A stretch of 5,075 bases of DNA from Maribacter sp. GTDB lineage: Bacteria; Bacteroidota; Bacteroidia; Flavobacteriales; Flavobacteriaceae. Under the pieces are notes generated by a model. It did not search any database. It saw only the letters and a list, made by a program, of their open reading frames with translations, and was not told where the DNA came from. Made by a program: the position numbers and the translations under genes. Of this stretch, positions 1 through 5,075 are shown one piece after another (position 1 is the first letter of the stretch; the number at the start of each line of letters is the position of its first letter). The stretch lies in contig JABDKZ010000490.1 in assembly GCA_013001935.1 (NCBI GenBank), forward strand, positions 1-5,075. Direction: 5' to 3'.

Positions 1-1
1 G

Positions 2-301
2 TACCAATATGATATAGAGGATATCGAAACTGATCTGGCTGCGGGTTATGTGAACATTTCTCAAGAAGATTGTAAGCAATTTGACATTTTATTGGAAGAC
101 CTTAATGATTCTTCTTCTTTGAAAATAAGAAATTGGATTTGTCAACGCGCCAAAGATGGCCTGGAACTACTTAAAGACCACCATCAAAAACTACCTGAAG
201 GTAATTTTTCTTTATTAGAAAGATGGACCTTTTTACTGGTCTATGAAATTCCAGCAAAGAAAGTTTTTAAAAAATTTATTTCAGAGGCCCAAAACATTTA
301 A
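2..301 (+). CDS. Squalene/phytoene synthase family protein, C-terminal part (5' cut by window edge)
   Basis: The reading frame is open from base 2 to the TAA at 299-301, giving 99 residues; the gene starts upstream of the window. A GTG at 50 is only an internal valine, because the motif before it belongs to the protein. Family members join two prenyl diphosphates head to head, giving squalene or phytoene, at a Mg-binding pair of Asp-rich motifs. The second motif is visible: D7-IET-D11 followed by LAAGYVNIS. This parallels the DxxxD...GRxYLP stretch of CrtB/squalene synthases, where G and the following hydrophobic/Pro-like residues sit at the same spacing. The rest is helical with a late RW, as expected for the last helices. 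It lies 6 bp before a CrtC-like gene, which supports an isoprenoid role. I cannot tell squalene from phytoene synthase because the N-terminal motif is missing. Confidence 0.7.
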   Translation, partial: YQYDIEDIETDLAAGYVNISQEDCKQFDILLEDLNDSSSLKIRNWICQRAKDGLELLKDHHQKLPEGNFSLLERWTFLLVYEIPAKKVFKKFISEAQNI

Positions 302-307
302 TAACAA

Positions 308-1123
308 ATGGAAAGATCTAATTTTCATCTAAATAAATGGTTTCTTGATTTTATAGGAAACAACGGTGAGACTATGATTTTTTATGCGGCAACATTATCC
401 TTTAAAGGTATCGGGGTTCATTATGTGAGTTGGATACGCTACGATGCCGATAACGGAGTAACTGTAAGATCGCGATTTCGACATGTGAAACTTCCTGAAA
501 AAAAAGATAAATTGATCACCTGGCATGATGATAAATTTAAAGTTTACGGGACCTGGCAATCCTTAACCAAACCCCTGCAGGCTCGTATATTTGATGGGGA
601 TGATGGTTATCTGGACTGGAACTGTTTTCAGCCTGCTTCCAGGGTAAAACTCAAAATAAACGATAAAATCATAGAAGGTAATGGCTACGTCGAGCAACTG
701 ATACTCACTACCTTTCCCTGGCATATCCCAATGAATAATCTTCGTTGGGGAAGATTTCAATCAGCTAATGATACTATGGTTTGGATTGAACTGCGAAAAG
801 AAAACAAACAGCAATGGTTATGGCTTAATGGTGAAAAACTCATAAATGCCAGTATTGAAGATGATCACATTTCATTACAAGAAAAGAAGATTTTTCTGAA
901 GCTCGATCGGGGTATAGAATTAGAATCTGAAAAAAAAATATTTCATGTGGTAGAGAAACTTTTGCATTACCTGCCCGGATTCGATCAATTTATGCCTGCG
1001 AAATTTTTAATGGCTTCCAATCATAAGTGGTTAAGTAAAGGTGAATTTCAACACAACGGGCATACAGTTTCGCAAGGTATGGCTATACATGAATGGGTAA
1101 ATTTTAATGCACAAGATCGATGA
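308..1123 (+). CDS. Lipocalin-like protein resembling carotenoid 1,2-hydratase (CrtC-like)
   Basis: A 271-residue soluble, beta-rich protein with no signal peptide or membrane segment. The ATG at 308 is 6 bp after the preceding stop; there is no Shine-Dalgarno sequence, as is normal in Bacteroidota. Visible marks are an N-terminal WFLDFIGNNG (11-20) and YAATLSFKGIGVHYVSW (26-42). A central GNGYVEQLILTTFPWHIP (124-141) then RWGRF (146-150) is followed by strands such as MVWIELR (157-163). The late segment GHTVSQGMAIHEW (251-263) resembles the closing strand of the fold. This order fits the CrtC/AttH-type double-lipocalin family, whose CrtC members add water to the terminal C1,2 double bond of acyclic carotenoids. 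Its position directly after a squalene/phytoene synthase supports an isoprenoid substrate. The assignment rests on remembered motif resemblance only; a non-catalytic lipocalin is possible. The gene overlaps the next by ATGA. Confidence 0.5.
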   Translation: MERSNFHLNKWFLDFIGNNGETMIFYAATLSFKGIGVHYVSWIRYDADNGVTVRSRFRHVKLPEKKDKLITWHDDKFKVYGTWQSLTKPLQARIFDGDDGYLDWNCFQPASRVKLKINDKIIEGNGYVEQLILTTFPWHIPMNNLRWGRFQSANDTMVWIELRKENKQQWLWLNGEKLINASIEDDHISLQEKKIFLKLDRGIELESEKKIFHVVEKLLHYLPGFDQFMPAKFLMASNHKWLSKGEFQHNGHTVSQGMAIHEWVNFNAQDR

Positions 1124-1680
1124 TTTTAAGAATGCTTTTTCGTAAAAAAATCGTAATTATTTTAATCGTGATCATCCCGGCATTTTTTTTATCAATAATA
1201 GAGTTTACTACATCAAATAGGATGCTTCCATTCCAACTTGCCTCAGTAGGTGATGATGTTTTCATAGATATTAGCGGAAAGGGTATTTTTTTAATTTTTT
1301 TTGCGGTTACCTCCTCTGGGTTTCTAGTTTCATTTCTAGCACTCAATCTTATTCAAAAAAATAAAATAGTAAGCCGCAGACTCATTATTTGTGGTGATCA
1401 TCCCATAGAATTATTAGTTTCAATTTTGCTGGCGCTGTTTATGGTGATCGCAATGATCGCAGTATATGTAGGCTGGGTGCAGAATCCACTATTTTATGCC
1501 GAGGCACAAAACCAGATTATCATAAAATTTCTCCCCGCCTATTTTCCATCTCAAACTGCCATCATTACGGCAGTAACAGATTATTCATCTTCTTCAGCCA
1601 CTGTTTATGGCATATTATACGGATCAATATTTTTACTTTTTTCAATGCTCATCTTTTTCTATAAAATGCGAACAAAATGA
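1120..1680 (+). CDS. Small integral membrane protein, possibly a shortened ABC-2 type permease
   Basis: This 186-residue protein starts in an ATGA overlap (1120-1123) with the CrtC-like gene and ends in a second ATGA overlap (1677-1680) with the next gene, so translation of the three is probably coupled. I see four likely membrane helices, at about 10-27, 55-78, 96-118 and 160-181. A basic cytoplasmic-looking loop (QKNKIVSRR, 79-87) follows the second. The start LFRKK, the SGFLVSFLALNLI...RRLII stretch and the PIELL segment before helix 3 are reminiscent of ABC-2 permeases that export lipids or drugs. It is shorter than the 230-260 residues and six helices usual in that family. No ATPase partner is in the window; one could lie upstream. 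Function not established; a role in moving the operon's product across the inner membrane is inference. Confidence 0.5.
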   Translation: MILRMLFRKKIVIILIVIIPAFFLSIIEFTTSNRMLPFQLASVGDDVFIDISGKGIFLIFFAVTSSGFLVSFLALNLIQKNKIVSRRLIICGDHPIELLVSILLALFMVIAMIAVYVGWVQNPLFYAEAQNQIIIKFLPAYFPSQTAIITAVTDYSSSSATVYGILYGSIFLLFSMLIFFYKMRTK

Positions 1681-3551
1681 ATAAAATATTAACTCAAACC
1701 AACAAAACATTATATGCCATCGTCTTTCTCATTCTTGTTCCCGTATTCTTATGGTTATGGGCAACCAATACTGAAGGCCTTATAAACCTCGCTGTTATTG
1801 AGTCAAATCTCGCCGGTTGGATTCTCATAATTTTTGGTGTTTTACTCATGGCCTGGGCAATGTTTTATTTAAAAAAATATGGTAAAGGATTGCCAATGAA
1901 TGCTTATCCCCCAAGAAGATTTGTGACAAATGGGCCCTACATGATTGTTAGACACCCAATATATTTGGGATTCGCCATTTTGTTAACAGGATATTTTGTC
2001 CTTACCGAATCTGCAAGTGGTCTTTGGTTGGTAACACCCATTACCATCCTTGCCATGATTGCACTTATATTAGGCTATGAAGGCATAGACCTTAAAAAAA
2101 GATTTCCGAATGAGTCAATTAAAACCATTTTAGATCTGCCGGCAAATATAAAGACCACTTCTGGTTTAAGGGAACGACTCGTTTCTTTGTGCTCGGTTGG
2201 AGCAACTTTATTACTTAGTAATTTTATCATTATAAAATTGGTTGGACAAACAGCTCCAATTTTTGGAAAACCCTTGGCATTACCATTTCCTTTTGAAGAT
2301 CAATTTTTGAACTTATTACCAGCACTATTTATACTTCTTACACCTTTTACCATTAAGAGAAAAGATCACCTGCGTGCCTGGGCGCTTACAAGCCTTATTG
2401 CTGTCGGTTTTTCTACTTTTACGGCCTTGCTCTATCCGGCCTTAGGTGCGCAATATCTTTCGGATAAGCAGACATTTGTATATATGGTTCCCATCTTTTT
2501 AATTTTGCTTTCGGTCAAATCTATTTTTAAGCAATCGAAAAGCTTAGCTATTTTATTTGGTATAGTAGCTTTAGCAATTATGCTGATACAATTAACCTTC
2601 AGTCGTTCTGCACTGGTACATTTAAGCAGTTCCATTATTATATTCTTGCTTGCAGCTTATTATTTTCACATCTGGATCTTTTTAAAAAATAGTTCCGAAA
2701 AGATTGCTAATTCATGGCAAGAATGGGTATTTGGTAAAGTAAGAGTAATCAATCATGGCTTCTATGTTGGTTTTGGCACTTTTCTGGGTATTTTACTCGC
2801 GGGAATATTAGTCGGTGACGCTTATGCCTGGGCCATTCTAATTTTTGCTTTCGTTGTTATTGTGTTTTCAGCACTTTGGGCACAAATTATTGAAGGATCT
2901 GAAAAATTGAAAAGGCCCTATGGCTATTATGGTGCTTTGGTAGGTATTGGTTTTGCTAGCCTCGCTGTATGGGCCATGGGTTACAATGTATGGGTAATTA
3001 TAGGTGTTATCTCAGTAGTTATGCCTTGGGTACAAGGTATTGGTCGTTTTCGCTGTTTGGTAAACGGTTGTTGCCATGGCGGCAAAGTTGATAACCCAGA
3101 CATTGGTATTAGGTATTTTCACCATCGTTCTCGCGTTTGTGGAATTTCACATTTAAAAGGCGAATTACTTCATCCAACACCCCTATATGCTATGTTGTGG
3201 CTTTTTTTAGCGGGCTTTGTTTTATTAGCCCTTTGGGTTAATAATTTTTCATCACCATTTATTTTTGGTCTTTATTTAATTTTAACCGGTATAGGTCGCT
3301 TCGTAGAAGAAGCGTATAGGGGTGAGGTGCAAACGCCCATCATAAAAGGATTAAGATTATATCAATGGACGGCAATCTTATCAGTTCTTATAGGTATTAT
3401 CATGACCTTAATTCATGTTGAATTTGTTGAAATATCACCTGATGTTGGATGGGAGACTATTGTATCTGCAATTATAGGGGGCATATTCACAGCTTTTGCC
3501 ATGGGTGTTGATTTTCCTTATTCAAATGCGCGCTTTTCCAGGCTGGTCTGA
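1677..3551 (+). CDS. Polytopic membrane fusion: ICMT/PEMT-like methyltransferase + PAP2-like block + Lgt-like domain
   Basis: A 624-residue inner-membrane protein starting in an ATGA overlap. Residues 1-155 resemble isoprenylcysteine carboxyl/phospholipid methyltransferases. GKGLPMNAYPPRRFVTNGPY (69-88) leads into VRHPIYLG (91-98), the SAM-site RHPxY motif, and then YEGIDLKKRFP (134-144) replaces the usual EExxLxxxFG. Residues 168-335 are hydrophobic and recall a PAP2 phosphatase core, but I find no PSxH motif; only H315 (SRSALVH) looks like the third motif. Residues 345-361 link to an Lgt-like domain (about 355-575) with YGYYGALVG (415-423), GRFRCLVNGCCHG (456-468), HPTPLY (499-504) and GRFVEEAYRGE (540-550). 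These parallel HGGLIG, GRxGNFxNGE, HPSQLY and FRxxxExxR of Lgt. A 45-residue tail follows. It probably transfers methyl and lipid or prenyl groups within the membrane; substrate unknown. Not a housekeeping lgt. Confidence 0.7.
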   Translation: MNKILTQTNKTLYAIVFLILVPVFLWLWATNTEGLINLAVIESNLAGWILIIFGVLLMAWAMFYLKKYGKGLPMNAYPPRRFVTNGPYMIVRHPIYLGFAILLTGYFVLTESASGLWLVTPITILAMIALILGYEGIDLKKRFPNESIKTILDLPANIKTTSGLRERLVSLCSVGATLLLSNFIIIKLVGQTAPIFGKPLALPFPFEDQFLNLLPALFILLTPFTIKRKDHLRAWALTSLIAVGFSTFTALLYPALGAQYLSDKQTFVYMVPIFLILLSVKSIFKQSKSLAILFGIVALAIMLIQLTFSRSALVHLSSSIIIFLLAAYYFHIWIFLKNSSEKIANSWQEWVFGKVRVINHGFYVGFGTFLGILLAGILVGDAYAWAILIFAFVVIVFSALWAQIIEGSEKLKRPYGYYGALVGIGFASLAVWAMGYNVWVIIGVISVVMPWVQGIGRFRCLVNGCCHGGKVDNPDIGIRYFHHRSRVCGISHLKGELLHPTPLYAMLWLFLAGFVLLALWVNNFSSPFIFGLYLILTGIGRFVEEAYRGEVQTPIIKGLRLYQWTAILSVLIGIIMTLIHVEFVEISPDVGWETIVSAIIGGIFTAFAMGVDFPYSNARFSRLV

Positions 3552-3553
3552 TA

Positions 3554-3587
3554 CAATAAAATGGATAGATGCTTTTTATTGATTTTT
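3554..3587 (+). terminator. Weak AT-rich hairpin after the operon, possible terminator
   Basis: CAATAAAA (3554-3561) and TTTTATTG (3574-3581) can form a perfect 8-bp stem around a 12-nt loop, starting two bases after the stop codon of the fusion gene, with a short T run (TTTTT, 3583-3587) just beyond. The stem is almost all A:T, so it would be a weak terminator. Its position at the end of the operon is the main support. Confidence 0.35.
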
Positions 3588-3599
3588 AAAAAGACTACC

Positions 3600-3765
3600 A
3601 CCAACACCGTATAAAATTAATTTTTAGTGCAAGCCAACTTACGAAAATTGCTAACGCCAGTTCGCACTTCGTGCTCGTGTCTTGCGGATTTTCTATTCGG
3701 TTTGTATTTGCTAAATTAGTTGCTAAAACCACGCAACTAATCTTATACAAACACTTTAGAGCCAA
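3600..3765. repeat. Intergenic element of nested inverted repeats ahead of the hydrolase gene
   Basis: This non-coding stretch is rich in paired segments. GTATAA (3609-3614) pairs with TTATAC (3743-3748) across about 140 bp. TTAGTTGC (3716-3723) and GCAACTAA (3733-3740) form a perfect 8-bp stem with a 9-nt loop, and TTAGTGC (3624-3630) could compete for the same right arm. GAAAAT (3643-3648) pairs with ATTTTC (3688-3693) and encloses the short hairpin GCAC-TTC-GTGC (3664-3674). Arms nested around a small central hairpin suggest a large foldable single strand, as in a recombination site or mobile repeat, rather than chance. I recall similar sequence between genes in flavobacterial genomes, but copy number cannot be checked here. 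Exact ends are uncertain. Confidence 0.55.
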
Positions 3766-3778
3766 CCTGAACCAACAT

Positions 3779-4678
3779 ATGAAAACAAAAATTATAATAT
3801 TAATTTCAGCACTTATTTTTATTTGGTCTTGTAAACCATCAATTGATGAAACTGTTGATCTAAATGCTCAAAATTGGATTCATGGTTCTGAAAACTGTGA
3901 AGATAATGTTGACCCACCAATTCAGATAGTTAAGTACAATAGTAATACTTGGATTTTACGTCAAAACAAATGCACAAATTATGAAGCACCTTTTATGTTT
4001 TTGTTTTTTGGAGAAGACAAAGCATTATTGATGGATACTGGAGCTACGAAAGATGATGACATCTTCCCTCTTTATAAAACAGTAAAACAAATAATTAGCG
4101 ATTGGTCTGAAAAAAACGGAGAAGTGGAATTAATTGTGGCGCATACTCATAAGCATGGAGACCACTATGCAGCAGATGGTCAGTTTGAAGGGAAACCAAA
4201 AACAACTGTCATTAGTCTGGAAGTTGAAGACTTAAAGAACTTTTATAATATATCAAATTGGCCTGAAGAAATTGTAGATTATGAATTAGGAAATCGATTA
4301 ATGAAAATAATACCGATTCCTGGACATCAAGCTTCTTCAATTGCGGTTTATGATACTTCCACGAAAATTCTCTTGACTGGAGACACTTTTTATCCCGGAA
4401 GACTTTACGTAAAAGATTGGAATGCTTTTAAAATGAGTATTAAACGACTTGTAAATTTTACCGACAATAATGAGATTTCAACCATACTTGGAAATCACAT
4501 TGAAATGACTCAAGCAGCTGGAATTGATTACCCAATGGGAACGATTTACCAGCCTAAAGAACACCAACTTCCATTAAGTGTGCCAACATTAAAAGAACTT
4601 TCAAGTGCTCTAACAAAATTGGGAGATACACCAACAAAAGAAGTTCATGATAGCTTCATAATATATCCAGTCGATTAA
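3779..4678 (+). CDS. Metallo-beta-lactamase-fold hydrolase, predicted lipoprotein
   Basis: Starting at ATG 3779 gives 299 residues. A GTG 108 bp upstream is in frame, but its extra 36 codons are a translation of the inverted-repeat element and would bury the signal peptide, so 3779 is preferred. Residues 1-17 form a lipoprotein signal (KTK, hydrophobic core, IWS) with Cys18 as the lipidation site, so the enzyme is probably anchored in the outer membrane or periplasmic face. All metal ligands of the MBL fold are present: THKHGDH (123-129) with H124, H126, D128 and H129; PGH with H183; GD with D202; and GNH with H240. A two-zinc hydrolase is therefore very likely active. The substrate is unknown; this could be a beta-lactamase-like, lactonase-like or phosphodiesterase-like member, and resistance should not be assumed. 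It stands alone between repeat elements rather than in an operon, with no clear Shine-Dalgarno sequence. Confidence 0.88.
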   Translation: MKTKIIILISALIFIWSCKPSIDETVDLNAQNWIHGSENCEDNVDPPIQIVKYNSNTWILRQNKCTNYEAPFMFLFFGEDKALLMDTGATKDDDIFPLYKTVKQIISDWSEKNGEVELIVAHTHKHGDHYAADGQFEGKPKTTVISLEVEDLKNFYNISNWPEEIVDYELGNRLMKIIPIPGHQASSIAVYDTSTKILLTGDTFYPGRLYVKDWNAFKMSIKRLVNFTDNNEISTILGNHIEMTQAAGIDYPMGTIYQPKEHQLPLSVPTLKELSSALTKLGDTPTKEVHDSFIIYPVD

Positions 4679-4700
4679 AAAATACTGGTTCTAACAACGT

Positions 4701-4780
4701 GCCTGCCCGCCTCAATATGAAAAATAATGGTGGCAGGCGGGCCTGCCCGCCTCAATAATTGAAAATAAAGTTGCAGGCGG
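4701..4780. repeat. Two tandem 40-bp hairpin repeats
   Basis: 4701-4740 and 4741-4780 are head-to-tail copies of one 40-bp unit, matching at 31 of 40 positions by eye. The first 16 bases (GCCTGCCCGCCTCAAT) and the last 8 (GCAGGCGG) are identical, while the AT-rich middle differs. In each copy CCCGCCT pairs with AGGCGGG (4706-4712 with 4735-4741; 4746-4752 with 4775-4781), giving a 7-bp GC stem with a 22-nt loop. Conserved arms around a drifting loop suggest that structure, not sequence, is maintained. Confidence 0.8.
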
Positions 4781-4835
4781 GTATCCATAAAATTCATTAC
4801 TTTAGAAATTAAATAAATTTTTGTGTAATCTCATG

Positions 4836-4847
4836 GTGCGCAGTTGC
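4836..4847. repeat. Short GC hairpin GCGC-AGTT-GCGC
   Basis: GCGC, a 4-nt AGTT loop and GCGC form a small self-complementary hairpin within an otherwise AT-rich stretch. Flanking TGGT and CACTA allow little further pairing. It is short enough to be chance, but it stands out against local composition and lies between the tandem hairpins and the long palindrome. Confidence 0.35.
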
Positions 4848-4860
4848 GCCACTAGTCATA

Positions 4861-4880
4861 CCTGCCTGCCGGCAGGCAGG
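4861..4880. repeat. Perfect 20-bp GC-rich palindrome
   Basis: CCTGCCTGCC followed directly by GGCAGGCAGG is a perfect 20-bp palindrome with no spacer. It shares the CCTGCC/GGCAGG core with the two tandem hairpin units about 80 bp upstream, so all three probably belong to one repeat family. I know palindromes of this kind as frequent intergenic repeats in Bacteroidota genomes; they are not followed by a T run here, so terminator activity is not indicated. Confidence 0.85.
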
Positions 4881-4915
4881 CTCTAACACGTTGTACGCAA
4901 TAAAAAAGAATCCCA

Positions 4916-5075
4916 ATGAAAGACATACCTGGTCTCGATGAATACGGAAATCCTAAAAATGGACCCTTTAAGCTGTTCTTCAAGAACGGCCTTATCTCTT
5001 GCCAAGGTGAGTTCAACAACGGTAAGAAATCAGGAAAGTGGAAGTACTTTCTCAACAATGGCCAGATGCAATCCT
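4916..5075 (+). CDS. MORN/YwqK-like repeat protein, N-terminal part (3' cut by window edge)
   Basis: From ATG 4916 the frame is open to the window end, giving 53 complete codons. The protein begins MKDIPGLDEYGNPKNGPFKL with no signal peptide. It then shows the pattern FFKNGLISCQGEFNNGKK followed by SGKWKYFLNNGQ, which is the repeating G-x-F/Y-x-x-G-K-x-x-G-x-W-x-Y/F-x-x-N-G layout of bacterial MORN-variant (YwqK-type) repeats; about one and a half units are visible. Such repeats form beta-hairpin solenoids. Some members are annotated as antitoxins, but no toxin is seen here, so no function is claimed. Codons are richer in C and G at third positions (CTC, AAC, GGC, TTC) than in the upstream genes, which suggests a different origin. 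The start lies 21 bp after the CACGTTGT repeat arm. Confidence 0.65.
   Translation, partial: MKDIPGLDEYGNPKNGPFKLFFKNGLISCQGEFNNGKKSGKWKYFLNNGQMQS

Larger units (their letters stand above)
4690..4898. repeat. Composite repeat region bounded by ACAACGTG / CACGTTGT inverted arms
   Basis: The 237 bp between the hydrolase stop and the next start hold no gene I can support. The region is framed by ACAACGTG (4694-4701) and its exact reverse complement CACGTTGT (4887-4894). TCTAACA also occurs as a direct repeat at 4690-4696 and 4882-4888. Inside lie two tandem hairpin units, an AT-rich centre (about 4783-4835), a GC-rich GCGC-AGTT-GCGC hairpin (4836-4847) and a 20-bp palindrome. The right arm ends 21 bp before the next ATG. 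This layout resembles the end of a gene cassette or a repeat-insertion hot spot. It lacks a clean match to the integron attC core GTTRRRY (GTTGTAC is one base off), so no integron is claimed. Confidence 0.5.

Noticed and set aside
50..52. GTG as start of the first gene
   Set aside because: The frame stays open to the window edge and the DxxxD motif of the family lies upstream of this codon, so the gene is truncated, not short.
563..760. Minus-strand open frame inside the CrtC-like gene
   Set aside because: Shadow frame with no recognisable motif, fully inside a convincing coding gene.
1104..1346. Minus-strand open frame over the permease-like gene
   Set aside because: Low-complexity antisense of a hydrophobic gene; no supporting start context or motif.
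2432..2635. Minus-strand open frame inside the fusion gene
   Set aside because: Antisense shadow of membrane-helix codons.
3682..3710. Possible Bacteroidota promoter: TTG (3682-3684), 18 bp, TGTATTTG (3703-3710)
   Set aside because: The -7 box misses the key A of TAnnTTTG and lies within the paired repeat; too weak to annotate, though it could drive the hydrolase gene.
3671..3778. In-frame 36-codon N-terminal extension of the hydrolase from GTG 3671
   Set aside because: It translates the inverted-repeat element and would place the lipoprotein signal peptide internally; ATG 3779 gives a proper signal and Cys18.
4701..4780. CRISPR array
   Set aside because: Only two units with no unique spacers of regular length between separate repeats; units abut directly and are hairpins.
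4771..4804. Possible promoter TTG...TTACTTTA before the MORN-type gene
   Set aside because: Spacing of 23 bp is too long and the -7 box has two mismatches.
4690..4898. Integron attC site
   Set aside because: GTTGTAC deviates from GTTRRRY, TTCTAAC/CTCTAAC deviate from RYYYAAC, and no integrase is present; kept only as a cassette-like hypothesis.
4852..5058. Minus-strand open frame over the palindrome and MORN-type gene
   Set aside because: Its C-terminus is a translation of the palindrome (ACLPAGR), and the opposite strand has a clear MORN-pattern protein.

Overview
The window looks like the chromosome of a flavobacterium or a close relative in the Bacteroidota. The signs are an AT-rich sequence, gene starts without a Shine-Dalgarno sequence, a lipoprotein-type metallo-hydrolase, a MORN/YwqK-type protein, and intergenic palindromic repeats of the CCTGCCTGCC/GGCAGGCAGG and GCACTTCGTGC kinds that I associate with that phylum. 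All genes are on the + strand. The genus cannot be told from the sequence.

Left part (1-3551): the end of a tightly packed operon. It holds (i) the C-terminal 99 codons of a squalene/phytoene synthase-family enzyme cut by the window edge, (ii) a lipocalin-like protein resembling carotenoid 1,2-hydratase (CrtC), (iii) a small membrane protein resembling an ABC-2 permease, and (iv) a 624-residue polytopic membrane protein. The last protein appears to join an isoprenylcysteine methyltransferase/PEMT-like domain, a degenerate PAP2-like membrane block and an Lgt-like domain. Gene junctions are 6 bp, then an ATGA overlap, then another ATGA overlap, so co-expression is very likely. Together they suggest synthesis, modification and perhaps export or membrane anchoring of an isoprenoid (carotenoid-like) or a hybrid lipid. 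The product is not known to me, and this is the most interesting part of the window.

Middle (3552-3778): an AT-rich hairpin follows the operon, then a roughly 140-170 bp element of nested inverted repeats.

Right part (3779-5075): a single metallo-beta-lactamase-fold lipoprotein gene, then a 237 bp gene-free stretch packed with GC-rich repeats. These are two tandem 40 bp hairpin units, a perfect 20 bp palindrome and a wide ACAACGTG...CACGTTGT inverted pair. Last comes the start of a MORN/YwqK-like gene, cut by the right edge. A single gene between structured repeats, followed at once by another gene of visibly different codon use, looks like gene-cassette or hot-spot architecture rather than an operon. 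That is inference.
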